From Oscillospiraceae bacterium (lineage in GTDB: Bacteria > Bacillota > Clostridia > Oscillospirales > Ruminococcaceae), in the NCBI GenBank assembly GCA_029005335.1, contig JAQXFT010000082.1, positions 1 to 21,095 of the forward strand: a stretch of 21,095 nt of DNA. The letters run 5' to 3'. Made by a program: the position numbers and the translations under genes. Of the stretch, positions 9,136 to 17,358 are shown piece by piece (the first letter of the stretch is position 1; every line of letters begins with the position of its first letter). The notes under the pieces were generated by a model that saw nothing but the letters and a program-made list of their open reading frames with translations, did no database searches and had not been told where the DNA came from.

Positions 9136-11106
9136 ATGAAATATAAAATACTGGCTTTGCTTTTGATAATTATATTCTGTATGTCGGGTTCAGTTCATGC
9201 TGAAGAAAATCTGACGGAATTTTATAAATACACTGAATCAGTATCCGAAAATCAGAGTGATTCTGATTTAATAAGCATAGGAGATATGTGGACTTCCGGA
9301 GAATTTTCAAATACGCTTGAATATGGAATACCCTCTGAAAGAAGTGTTAAAACCTTAAATTCCTCCGGTGAAAAATGCAGAATAAGTGTCTCAGAGATTT
9401 CCGGCGGAATACGTGTGATATATGATTATTATACAGTTGGAATAAAATATCCGGTTGAGTATGTTTTTGAAAAGGATTATCTGAAAGCAACTATAAATGC
9501 CTCCGGAATAGAGGAGAATGGCGAAGCTTTAGCTGTAAGCATATCGGTTCTTCCTCTTTTAGGCTCTGCTGAATCACATGATGACGGATATTTTGTTATA
9601 CCTGACGGCTGTGGAGCTTTGATACGCTTTGACGATAAAAAGGATTCCTATTCACGCAGAGTATACGGAGATAATATAACGGCAGTTCCTGATAAAAAAT
9701 CCCCCGACAGCAGACAGATTTATCTTCCGTGCTATGGCATAGTAAAAAACGGAAAAGCACTTCTTGCAACCGCAGTAAAGGGAGATTCAAACGTGCTTAT
9801 AAATGCCGGTACGGGAGATTTGAATATATGTAATTTTTCTTTTGTTATACGTGATACAGATACATTTTCAATATCCGAAAATGATATTACTGTGTTTGAA
9901 AGCGGAGATATAAAGTGTGATGACATTGAGGTAAGATACTATAATATCAATAAAAACAATGCAGATTACTCAGATATCGCTGAAAAATACCGTGAATATA
10001 TTACTGAAGCCTATAACCTTGAGAAAATTCAGAATAATTATTCTCCGCTCTATATAAGACTTTATGGAGGTGTCGAAAAGGAAGTATCTTTGCTTGGTAT
10101 TCCGGCAGACAGAAAAACAGCTCTCACCGGATATTCTCAGGCAAGAGATATACTTGAGAGCCTTAATAATAAAGGTATTTCAGATATTGTTTCAGTATAC
10201 TATAACTGGACTGACTCAATGATATGCAGTAAAACCGATACAAAGGCAAGACCCTCTGAAATACTGGGCGGAAACAAGGATTTTAAAAATCTTATTGATT
10301 ATGCAGATTCATGTGATACAGAAATATATCCCGTCATAGATAACATAAGATTTTCGGGGGGACTTTTCAGGGATATGACTGTCAGAATATCAGGAGCTTA
10401 TTCGGGAATACCGGAATATAATCCGGCATACGGCACAAAGGATAAATCAGGAGAGGTTTTGTCTCTTTTGTCACCCGCAAGCTTTAAAAGAATTTACAGT
10501 GAGCTTGCTTCCGGTTATAAATATGACAGAATCTCCTTTGGGGAGCTTTCATATTCGCTTTATGGTGATTACTCTGATAAAAAGTATTCAAGATATGATA
10601 TGATGAAGCTTGTATGCGAATGCTGTGAAGCTTTTGAAAGTAAAATTCTTGCTGAAAGTCCGAATGCATATATGCTTCCTTATGTAAGCCATATTGTCAG
10701 TATGCCTGTTGAATCAAGCCATTTTGATATATTCGATGAGGATATACCTTTTTATCAGATGGCAGTGCATGGTCTTATATCATATTCATCTGAACCGTTA
10801 AACAGTATGCCGAATCCGGAAAAGTATATTATGAAATCCGTTTCATACGGAAGCTGTCTTTCTTTTGATTTTATCTCTGAAAATACTGATATTATTCAGG
10901 GGACAGCTCTGGATAGTCTTTACTATGCGGATTACTCCGGCTGGAGTGATTCTGCTGTATCGGGATATAAATACTGTTCTGAGCTTCTTGAGCCGGTAAG
11001 CAGTTGTTTTATCGAAGATTATTATATATCAGACGGATATGCATTTACTGTATATTCTGATGGTACTGTTGTAAAAATAAATCCGTACGGAGTGATTGCT
11101 GAATGA
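9136..11106 (+). CDS. Secreted DUF5696-like protein, possible glycosidase-like fold
   Basis: A 656-residue exported protein that starts 3 bases after the previous stop. Its signal peptide ends at VHA (residues 20-22) with no lipobox; the Cys at 15 lacks the proper context. Residues about 35-300 are beta-rich, resembling the supersandwich domain that precedes the catalytic barrel in many glycoside hydrolases (YPVEYVFEKDYLKATI, VIPDGCGALIRFDD). Residues about 304-600 alternate helices and strands like a TIM barrel (LTGYSQARDILESLNNKGIS, VYYNWTD, DTEIYPVIDNIRFS, YDRISFGELSYSLYGDYSD). From memory of the family it matches DUF5696, an uncharacterised group encoded with NHL/Yip1 proteins and sugar permeases. 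Enzymatic activity is not shown. I cannot name catalytic residues, although Asp and Glu at the ends of the putative barrel strands (ESKILAES, SFGELS) would be candidates. It could also be a binding protein that has lost catalysis. Confidence 0.72.
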   Translation: MKYKILALLLIIIFCMSGSVHAEENLTEFYKYTESVSENQSDSDLISIGDMWTSGEFSNTLEYGIPSERSVKTLNSSGEKCRISVSEISGGIRVIYDYYTVGIKYPVEYVFEKDYLKATINASGIEENGEALAVSISVLPLLGSAESHDDGYFVIPDGCGALIRFDDKKDSYSRRVYGDNITAVPDKKSPDSRQIYLPCYGIVKNGKALLATAVKGDSNVLINAGTGDLNICNFSFVIRDTDTFSISENDITVFESGDIKCDDIEVRYYNINKNNADYSDIAEKYREYITEAYNLEKIQNNYSPLYIRLYGGVEKEVSLLGIPADRKTALTGYSQARDILESLNNKGISDIVSVYYNWTDSMICSKTDTKARPSEILGGNKDFKNLIDYADSCDTEIYPVIDNIRFSGGLFRDMTVRISGAYSGIPEYNPAYGTKDKSGEVLSLLSPASFKRIYSELASGYKYDRISFGELSYSLYGDYSDKKYSRYDMMKLVCECCEAFESKILAESPNAYMLPYVSHIVSMPVESSHFDIFDEDIPFYQMAVHGLISYSSEPLNSMPNPEKYIMKSVSYGSCLSFDFISENTDIIQGTALDSLYYADYSGWSDSAVSGYKYCSELLEPVSSCFIEDYYISDGYAFTVYSDGTVVKINPYGVIAE

Positions 11107-11969
11107 AAAAATTTCGGGGCTTTGAATTTGTATTGCCATGGCTTATCGGAACTGTTGTATTTTTTATTATTCCGCTGTTTACATCGCTTTATTATTCATT
11201 CTGCAATGTCAGAATAGATTCGGAAAAAACTACATATGAATTTGTTGGTCTGCAAAATTACAGGTATATATTTTATACTGATGAATATTATACTGATTAT
11301 CTTATTGATACTCTTTCTGAAACGCTCTGGAAAACTCCTCTTATTATAATATTTTCGCTTTTTGTTGCCGTATTTCTCAATCAGAAATTCAAGGGCAGAA
11401 CCCTTGCAAGAGCTGTATTTTTTCTTCCGGTAATTATAGCCTCAGGGCCTGTTTATAATATTATAAGCGGAAATATTCAGAATACTTCAAATGAACAGTT
11501 TTCAACTATGTTTTCAACGGATTTGATTGGAGAGCTTATGCGTTTTCTTGGACTTTATAATATATCTGAAAATACAGAGAAAATGATTCTTACAATATCG
11601 GATAATATCTTCAGCATAGTCTGGAACAGCGGAATACAGATACTTATATTCCTTTCAGCACTTCAGAATATTCCTCAGTCTGCAAGGGATTCTGCTCTGA
11701 TTGAGGGTGCAGACGGCTGGGATTTCTTCTGGAGAGTAACGCTTCCTTATGTAAGTCCGCTTTTTAAGGTGAATCTTGTTTTTACTGTCATAGATACCTT
11801 TACCAGCCCTTCAAATCCCGTTATGAACCGCATACTTTTAATGCAGAGTGAATGGAATTACGGATATGCATCATCTATGGCATGGCTTTATTTCGGAATA
11901 GTGCTTTTATTTATATTCTTTGCACTTGCATTTGTCAGAAAGATTTCGGACGGTGATTCATATGCTTAA
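11103..11969 (+). CDS. Sugar ABC transporter permease, MalF/LacF type (pair 2)
   Basis: A 288-residue permease whose ATG overlaps the stop of the preceding gene (ATGA), a coupling arrangement. It opens with FVLPWLIGTVVFFIIPLFTS and a FVGLQNYRYIF segment characteristic of MalF-type sugar permeases. Its EAA loop is around Asp196 (DSALIEGADGWDFF then TLPYVSP). It is not a recent duplicate of the pair 1 protein: the loop sequences differ and the periplasmic-side insert around residues 115-155 (NTSNEQFSTMFSTDLIGELM) is specific to it. It should pair with the next gene product. Whether pair 2 is served by the same binding proteins as pair 1 cannot be told from sequence. Confidence 0.92.
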   Translation: MKKFRGFEFVLPWLIGTVVFFIIPLFTSLYYSFCNVRIDSEKTTYEFVGLQNYRYIFYTDEYYTDYLIDTLSETLWKTPLIIIFSLFVAVFLNQKFKGRTLARAVFFLPVIIASGPVYNIISGNIQNTSNEQFSTMFSTDLIGELMRFLGLYNISENTEKMILTISDNIFSIVWNSGIQILIFLSALQNIPQSARDSALIEGADGWDFFWRVTLPYVSPLFKVNLVFTVIDTFTSPSNPVMNRILLMQSEWNYGYASSMAWLYFGIVLLFIFFALAFVRKISDGDSYA

Positions 11970-12834
11970 AAGATTCTGGAGTATATTCAGATTTGTGATA
12001 ATATCCGCACTGATATTTATTATAATATATCCCATTATTTATATGTTCAGCTGTTCGTTCAGGGAAAGCTCCGATATGAATGACCCTTCTGTCATATGGA
12101 TTACACGTCATTTTACTCTTGATGTTATAAAAGAAACTGCTGTTGTTATGAATCTTCCGGAAACATTTTTTAATACCGTTCTGATAAATATATTGTGTTC
12201 AGTGTTTCAGGTGATATCCTGTGCTTTTGCCGGATACGGATTTGCAAGGTTTGATTTTTTCGGAAAGAAAATACTTTTCGGCATAGTGATTATGATGATT
12301 ATCGTCCCGCCTCAGATAATATCACTTCCGCTTTATGGCACTTTTGTACATCTGGGACTTATAAATTCAAAGCTGGCAATGTATCTTCCGGCACTTGCCG
12401 GAAATGGTATACGCTCGGGACTTATGATTTTTATATTCAGACAGTTTTTCAGGGGACTTCCCGGAGAAATTGAAGATGCTTCATATATTGACGGCTGTAA
12501 CAGATTCAGGACATTTTTATCAGTTATGCTTCCCTGTTCGGGTTCTGCAATTCTCACTGTGTTTTTATTCTCAGTGGTATTTTACTGGAATGATTATTAT
12601 ATAAGCTCCACATTTTTTAATGATAATCAGACTGTTGCACTTATGGTTAAAAATCTCAGCACACGGCTTTCTATGAAGCTTTTTAACAGTTCGTCCGTTC
12701 AGATAAGTCCGAGGGAACAGATTGTATGGCTCGAAGCCGGTTGCCTTATTTCTGTAACCCCAATGCTTGTTATGTATGTGTTTTTACAGAAATATTTCAT
12801 TGAGGGTATTGAACGTTCCGGAATTGTAGGGTGA
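11962..12834 (+). CDS. Carbohydrate ABC transporter permease, MalG type (pair 2)
   Basis: A 290-residue permease and last gene of the operon. An in-frame TTG at 11920 gives a longer reading, but the ATG at 11962 is better: it has a GGTGA ribosome binding site just before it, begins MLKRFWS like its relatives, and overlaps the previous gene by only 8 bases. The MalG-type motifs are present: IIYPIIYMFSCSFRES after the first span, GYGFARFDFFGKK, and an EAA-like loop from Glu171 (EDASYIDGCNRFRTFLSVML). The C-terminus (QKYFIEGIERSGIVG) is typical. The Glu-Asp-Ala variant of EAA is within the normal range. It completes the second channel pair. Confidence 0.92.
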   Translation: MLKRFWSIFRFVIISALIFIIIYPIIYMFSCSFRESSDMNDPSVIWITRHFTLDVIKETAVVMNLPETFFNTVLINILCSVFQVISCAFAGYGFARFDFFGKKILFGIVIMMIIVPPQIISLPLYGTFVHLGLINSKLAMYLPALAGNGIRSGLMIFIFRQFFRGLPGEIEDASYIDGCNRFRTFLSVMLPCSGSAILTVFLFSVVFYWNDYYISSTFFNDNQTVALMVKNLSTRLSMKLFNSSSVQISPREQIVWLEAGCLISVTPMLVMYVFLQKYFIEGIERSGIVG

Positions 12835-12839
12835 AAAAA

Positions 12840-12870
12840 GGCGGTTTTGAAAAAAACCGCCTGCTTTTTT
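12840..12870. terminator. Bidirectional rho-independent terminator
   Basis: A perfect 9-bp stem (GGCGGTTTT, 12840-12848, with AAAACCGCC, 12853-12861) has a GAAA loop. It is preceded by six A and followed after TGC by a T run. It can stop transcription of the transporter operon from the left and of the peptidase operon from the right. The rightward T run overlaps the stop codon of the peptidase gene. Confidence 0.9.
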
Positions 12871-14533
12871 ATTCTGCTGTGTTGACATAGCTTGCAGGGT
12901 CTGTACACATACCATTGTTTCTGACTTCAAAATGACAGTGATTTCCCGTTGAATCTCCGGTAGTTCCGACGGCTGCTATAAGCTGTCCTCTTGTAACCGT
13001 CTGACCCTCTGTTACATAAAGTCCGCTGCAGTGAGCGTATAGGGTTTCATATCCGTTAAGATGGTCTATCATTACAAAATATCCGTATCCGCCTGTATTC
13101 CAGCCTGACGCTACTACTACACCCTCAGCAGCAGCATAAATATCTGTACCGGCTGGAGCTGCAATATCCATTCCCTTGTGATTTCTGTCACTTATGAACG
13201 GGTCACTTATGTATCCTCCGTCAACCGGCCATGCAAACTGTCCCGAACCTGTCAGAACTGTATCAGAGCTTGCTGGTTTTGCCGTATATGTTCCTATTCC
13301 GATTTGCTCCACTATTGGTTGTCTTGTAACTACACTGCTCAGAGTAGTTCTTGAACGCTCTACACCGTCCACATATTTTACTTCAATCCTGTTCTTTTTT
13401 TCTCCTCTTGAACCTTTGACAAGAATTTCGCTTTTTCCGAGATTAATTTCGCTTGTTTCGACTTCAATAGTCTCATAGTCTATAAATGATGTTGTTTCAA
13501 GCTCCCTGATATACTCTATAGGTATAAAGCTTTCTGCCTCAAGAACCTTTATAACTGTTCCTTTGATGAGTGAATCCCTGTCAGCAAGAAAAGGATTCAG
13601 CTCCTTCAGCTGTTCCTCAGTCATATTGTATTTCTGACATACGCTTACAAAAGAATCTGCATTCTGTACCACATAGCTTGTAGTGGTATAATTTTTGGCA
13701 GTAAGCTTTTTTATAGCCTGATTTTCTGATATTACACTTTCGGTCAGATATATTCCTTCAACATAATCAATGCTTTTGCTGTAACGCTTATCCCTTATTT
13801 CACCGTCAGTCCTGAAATTAAGGAGGTTTTCTGACATTGCCTCTGAGACCTTGTCCTTGTTTCTTACTGCTCCGATAAACTCACCGTCAACGTATATTCC
13901 ATAAGCATCAGCAAGCTCCTGATTTGATTCAGAGAGCATTTTGTTTGCCAGCTGTTGGGTATTCATGAAGACATCATCTTCGGAAATTATTTTCAGCGAA
14001 AATTTCGGCGAAAATTCTATGTATTCATTATCCTCAACATATGATATACGCTTCTGGACTTCCTTTGCAGCCTCATCAAATTCCGATTCCTCTGATATGA
14101 TTCCCAGATTCTTTCCGTTATATTCTACGCTTATTCCATATTCAAGACCTCTTCCGTATCTTATTATTCCAATCAGAAAGGCTATTGAAAATATCGGCAG
14201 AATATAATTAAATGCCGTACATATAATTCCCTCGTCCGAAAAAAGATATCTGAAAATGCTTTTCAGTATTTCGCATATAAAGCTCTGTTTTCCATGCTTT
14301 CTGGCTTCTTTAATCGATTTTCCGAGTTCGGCGGTGAATTTCATCTTTCGGCTGAAGGGATTGAATATAAATTTAATTATATTCAGAATCCCTTTAATTA
14401 CTTCGGTTACAAATCTCAGTGTTCCGTGCAGAATTGACATGAGAAATCTTTTCAGAAGCTTTATCGCTGATTTGATTATATCTGTACTGCTTTTACCGAA
14501 ATCTGTAATAAAATCAAAAATTCTGTTAATCAA
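12869..14533 (-). CDS. Membrane-anchored LysM / G5-like / M23 peptidase
   Basis: A predicted cell-wall endopeptidase of about 554 residues. An ATG at 14590 gives 19 more residues, but the TTG at 14533 is preferred: AAAGGAG sits 7 bases ahead, and the longer form would overlap luxS by 35 bases. Residues 1-100 are basic and probably cytoplasmic; a single membrane span follows near residues 105-125 (YILPIFSIAFLIGII). Residues about 140-280 form an alpha/beta region of unknown type. A LysM peptidoglycan-binding motif is at about 286-333 (YVVQNADSFVSVCQKYNM), and a G5-like beta domain at about 338-415. The M23 domain is at the end, with the zinc site formed by His452 and Asp456 (HKGMDIAA) and the HCHFEV motif (His532, His534), plus His501 in YAHC. 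All catalytic positions of M23 are present, so it should be active on peptidoglycan. It is the last gene of a minus-strand operon. Confidence 0.9.
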   Translation of the reverse strand: MINRIFDFITDFGKSSTDIIKSAIKLLKRFLMSILHGTLRFVTEVIKGILNIIKFIFNPFSRKMKFTAELGKSIKEARKHGKQSFICEILKSIFRYLFSDEGIICTAFNYILPIFSIAFLIGIIRYGRGLEYGISVEYNGKNLGIISEESEFDEAAKEVQKRISYVEDNEYIEFSPKFSLKIISEDDVFMNTQQLANKMLSESNQELADAYGIYVDGEFIGAVRNKDKVSEAMSENLLNFRTDGEIRDKRYSKSIDYVEGIYLTESVISENQAIKKLTAKNYTTTSYVVQNADSFVSVCQKYNMTEEQLKELNPFLADRDSLIKGTVIKVLEAESFIPIEYIRELETTSFIDYETIEVETSEINLGKSEILVKGSRGEKKNRIEVKYVDGVERSRTTLSSVVTRQPIVEQIGIGTYTAKPASSDTVLTGSGQFAWPVDGGYISDPFISDRNHKGMDIAAPAGTDIYAAAEGVVVASGWNTGGYGYFVMIDHLNGYETLYAHCSGLYVTEGQTVTRGQLIAAVGTTGDSTGNHCHFEVRNNGMCTDPASYVNTAE

Positions 14534-14540
14534 AAAATCT

Positions 14541-14547
14541 CTCCTTT
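14541..14547 (-). promoter_or_regulatory. Ribosome binding site that selects the TTG start of the M23 peptidase gene
   Basis: On the minus strand AAAGGAG stands 7 bases before the TTG at 14533. No comparable site precedes the ATG at 14590, so the shorter protein is favoured. Confidence 0.75.
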
Positions 14548-14555
14548 CCCGATAA

Positions 14556-15032
14556 TTATAATTTCTCAGCAGAATGCCATGAATAATCAAGCATTTCGGG
14601 AGTATAGTTTTCCAGCTTTTTCAGCAACGGTAAAACATCTTTTTTAGCGGATTCCAAATCGTGTTCAAGATAGTTTCCACATTCCGCCTCAGTAGCTCCC
14701 GGAATATCTCCATTAAATTCAGATATGAATCTTAATGAATCTCTTACAAGCTTTATTGCGTTTTCACTGCTGAGATTTCTTGCAAGAAGATAAAATCCTG
14801 TTCTGCAGCCCATGGGCCCTACATAGATTACGCTTTCCTTAAATTCCGAGTTCCTTGCATATGTGGCAAAGAGATGCTCTGTAGTGTGGAGTGACGGATT
14901 TGATATATATATTCCTCCGTTCGGCTTTACCATTCTTACATCATATGTAACAATATCTCCGTCTATGCGTGATATATACATACCGATTCCGAATTTTGTA
15001 TGGTCTACCTGAAAGCTTGCTATTTTGTTCAT
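14556..15032 (-). CDS. luxS: S-ribosylhomocysteine lyase LuxS
   Basis: LuxS cleaves S-ribosylhomocysteine to homocysteine and the precursor of autoinducer-2, as part of the activated methyl cycle. The 158-residue length matches the family. The metal-binding HTTEH motif gives His49 and His53 with catalytic Glu52. The GPMGCRTGFY motif supplies catalytic Cys76, and the ECGNY motif supplies the third metal ligand, Cys118. All key residues are intact. Its ATG overlaps the stop of the rluA-family gene (ATGA), and an AGGAGG site lies within the end of that gene, so translation is probably coupled. It is followed after 22 bases by the M23 peptidase. No mtnN (pfs) or other methyl-cycle gene is in the window, so the operon is not a methionine-recycling cluster. 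Confidence 0.97.
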   Translation of the reverse strand: MNKIASFQVDHTKFGIGMYISRIDGDIVTYDVRMVKPNGGIYISNPSLHTTEHLFATYARNSEFKESVIYVGPMGCRTGFYLLARNLSSENAIKLVRDSLRFISEFNGDIPGATEAECGNYLEHDLESAKKDVLPLLKKLENYTPEMLDYSWHSAEKL

Positions 15033-15874
15033 ATTAAAAAATCCTCCTGATTGAAAATATTTAAAATATCTCTGCTTATCTGAGATTTTACCGTATGTCC
15101 TTCAAACTCCATTTTTCCGCAGTGAAGTGCCTGACGGTCTATAATACCGCATTTGCCTCCGTATAAATCATCTCCGGCAAGGGGATAACCTATATGTGAA
15201 AAATGTACTCTTATCTGGTGAGTCCTTCCTGTTTCAAGATTTATCTCAAGCAGAGAATATTTCTGATTGAATAGAATCCTTTTGTAGTGCGTTACGGCAT
15301 ACTGACCGTCATCACGCACACATCTTTTAATAATAGATTCCTGCTCTCTTGCTATGGGAGCATTTATAGTGCCGTATTCCGGAGTGATTCCCTCAGCTGC
15401 GGCATAATAGATTTTTTTTATAATTCCCTGATAATGTGAAGCCCCGTATGAATTTTTTGCAACGGCACATAAACCTGATGTGTTGCAGTCGAGTCGGTTT
15501 ATTGCTCTGAATGTCAAATCCGGATAAAGATATGCAAAATAATTCCCCAGTGTATCTCCCTGATGTCTTATAGACGGGTGTACGGGCATACCGGCTGGCT
15601 TGTCAAATATTACTATGTCTTCATTTTCAAATATAATGCAGGCTTTAAGCTCCGGATTCGGGTCAAGAAATTTTTCATCACTGAGATTCAGAATTATAAT
15701 ATCTCCGTTATATACCAAATCTATACTGCGTATTGTCTTTCCGTTTCTGGTAATTCCCATAGGCTTACGCTTCAGCCTTGTCAGAAGCCGTTTTGATATG
15801 CCTTTTTTTTCTGTGAGAAATTTTTGAAGCGTTATGGGATTCTGATTTTCTGCCGTAAAGATTTTTTCTGCCAA
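15029..15874 (-). CDS. RluA-family pseudouridine synthase
   Basis: A 281-residue enzyme predicted to convert uridine to pseudouridine in RNA. Residues about 14-75 look like an S4-type RNA-binding region (ITLQKFLTEKKGISKRLLTR). The catalytic domain includes FENEDIVIFDKPAGMPVHPS and the active-site motif RAINRLDCNTSGL with the catalytic Asp in RLD, followed by the family motif LLEINLETGRTHQIRVHFSH and GYPLAGDDLYGG. The start is a TTG at 15874 supported by AAGGAGG 9 bases upstream; no ATG fits. Its N-terminal region is translated from the same DNA as the C-terminal end of the upstream membrane protein gene (110-base overlap). The RNA target, ribosomal or transfer RNA, cannot be assigned from sequence alone. 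Confidence 0.93.
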   Translation of the reverse strand: MAEKIFTAENQNPITLQKFLTEKKGISKRLLTRLKRKPMGITRNGKTIRSIDLVYNGDIIILNLSDEKFLDPNPELKACIIFENEDIVIFDKPAGMPVHPSIRHQGDTLGNYFAYLYPDLTFRAINRLDCNTSGLCAVAKNSYGASHYQGIIKKIYYAAAEGITPEYGTINAPIAREQESIIKRCVRDDGQYAVTHYKRILFNQKYSLLEINLETGRTHQIRVHFSHIGYPLAGDDLYGGKCGIIDRQALHCGKMEFEGHTVKSQISRDILNIFNQEDFLI

Positions 15875-16613
15875 TATATTCCGCCTCCTTTATGCAGATA
15901 TTTATATATAGTGTAAGAGATGAAAAAAACTCCGGAAGAGTATACAGGAATAAAAACGGTATCAGAAATGTTGGCATATAGAATAGTATTATCTTTAAAA
16001 GTCCCGACCTTGAACCTTTTATGATTCTGAATGATACAGGGATAAGCTTTAGGACTTCCTTCCCCGATTCTCTTGCCGTCAGAAACGGCAGTGCAGTAAA
16101 TCCCAGAATAACCCATATCCATATGAAAACTGAGATAATCATAAGAGTAAGCGTGTGAATCATAAGAAATACTGATTCTCCGTTTTTGCTTAGTATCAGC
16201 TTTGCGGAAAGATATCCGAAAAGTACTGACGGCAGAAGAAATATGAGAGATAATAATTTTACTGTTAATCCCAGAATAAAATTTTTTCTGAATAAAAGTG
16301 TGCTTTTCTGCTCTTTAAGCTTTATATCAAGAAGCTCTGAAAAATATTTTATTACCATTGCCATTATTCCGGAAAGCAGTATCGTTTTAAAAAATACACA
16401 TATTATATCAAATATTGTCCATATTATCTCAGAGCCATAAAAAAGCTTCATCGGACTCAGGTCGTATATATATAGTATAACACTTGCTGTACATAATTCT
16501 ATAAGCCTGAAAAAAACTATTACTGCCGGAATACAAAGTGAAATCATAAAAGCTTCAGCACGTCTGCCTTTAAGAGATTTTTTTGAATATTCCCTTATCT
16601 GATTTAGTTTCAC
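15765..16613 (-). CDS. Multi-pass membrane protein of unknown function (DUF975-like?)
   Basis: A 282-residue protein with about five or six hydrophobic segments, at residues roughly 20-50, 60-90, 112-142, 147-178 and 205-237. The N-terminus (IREYSKKSLKGRRAEAF) resembles the start of DUF975-type integral membrane proteins, where a positively charged helix precedes the first span, but this is a weak likeness. The start is a GTG at 16613 with GGGGTG 7 bases upstream. The last 36 residues are read from DNA that also encodes the start of the RluA-family protein in another frame. This tail is polar and rich in Lys, Ser and His and looks unlike the rest, so the protein may have been extended by loss of an earlier stop. 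Function unknown. Confidence 0.75.
   Translation of the reverse strand: MKLNQIREYSKKSLKGRRAEAFMISLCIPAVIVFFRLIELCTASVILYIYDLSPMKLFYGSEIIWTIFDIICVFFKTILLSGIMAMVIKYFSELLDIKLKEQKSTLLFRKNFILGLTVKLLSLIFLLPSVLFGYLSAKLILSKNGESVFLMIHTLTLMIISVFIWIWVILGFTALPFLTARESGKEVLKLIPVSFRIIKGSRSGLLKIILFYMPTFLIPFLFLYTLPEFFSSLTLYINICIKEAEYIGRKNLYGRKSESHNASKISHRKKRHIKTASDKAEA
15884..15890 (-). promoter_or_regulatory. Ribosome binding site for the TTG start of the RluA-family gene
   Basis: On the minus strand AAGGAGG lies 9 bases before the TTG at 15874. It is embedded in the coding sequence of the membrane protein gene, which implies that the two genes are read from one messenger. Confidence 0.85.
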
Positions 16614-16685
16614 AAAAAATCACCCCGAAAATATTTTTATATATTTTGCGGAATTTTCTGCTTTTTATTCAGTATCGGATTTTTT

Positions 16686-17333
16686 TTAAATCTCTTCTTC
16701 CTCCGATTCGGGTATTCTCTCATAGGGAACGACTCCCAGAATCTCAAATGCCTGAGATTGTTGCCACATCTTTGCTGTAACTATTATTTCAAAGCCCTCT
16801 CCTGCAGGACATTCAAGAGTGCGGGGGTCTGTTTTCGGAAGCCCGAAGCCTACAAGCATATTCGATATTACTCCATAGTGCGTTATTACTGCACTATGTG
16901 CGATTTCTTCATTCATCATATCCATGATTATTTCGTGAAGTGCCTTGTATGTACGTGCAGAGAGTTCCTCTATGCTTTCTCCTGACGGCGGACGGTTTGA
17001 AATTCCTCCCTTCAGCCAGTCCTTGTAATCCTGACGATTTATAAGCTCATCAACGCTTTTTCCCTCAAAATCTCCTAAGTCAAGCTCTCGGAGATTGTCA
17101 ACTATGCACATCTCCTTTTCCGGAAATAATATTTCCGCTGTTTCAGTACATCTTTTCAGCGGGGAACTGTATACCTTTTCAACTCTCGGATATTCAAATT
17201 CCTCTGTTTTGTTGAAAAGCTCCGCTGTTCCGAAATCTGAAAGCGGATAATCCGTACGGCTTCCTATATAGATTCCCTTTTTATTAGCTATAGTCTGTCC
17301 GTGACGAATCAGACTTATTCTGTATGCACGCAT
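16686..17333 (-). CDS. Histidine phosphatase family protein (phosphoglycerate mutase-like)
   Basis: A 215-residue cytoplasmic enzyme of the histidine phosphatase superfamily. The RHG motif that carries the phosphorylated histidine (His11) is at residues 10-12. YSSPLKRCTETAEIL provides the conserved Arg, LRELDLGDFEG provides the acid-base Glu region, and THYG near residue 152 holds the second catalytic histidine. The length and motifs fit the CobC/PhoE/GpmB-like branch. The natural substrate (alpha-ribazole phosphate, phosphoglycerate or other phosphoesters) cannot be decided here, and no cobalamin genes are nearby. The ATG at 17333 has AAAGGA 9 bases upstream. It is the first gene of the minus-strand cluster and lies divergent to the XRE regulator across a 223-base gap. 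Confidence 0.92.
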   Translation of the reverse strand: MRAYRISLIRHGQTIANKKGIYIGSRTDYPLSDFGTAELFNKTEEFEYPRVEKVYSSPLKRCTETAEILFPEKEMCIVDNLRELDLGDFEGKSVDELINRQDYKDWLKGGISNRPPSGESIEELSARTYKALHEIIMDMMNEEIAHSAVITHYGVISNMLVGFGLPKTDPRTLECPAGEGFEIIVTAKMWQQSQAFEILGVVPYERIPESEEEEI

Positions 17334-17358
17334 ATTATCAATCCTTTCTTAAAAATTC

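Noticed and set aside
16614..16685. A possible terminator between the phosphatase and membrane protein genes
   Set aside because: The only hairpin (GCGGA with TCTGC) is short with a wobble pair and its T run points to the + strand, where no gene ends. It is not convincing.
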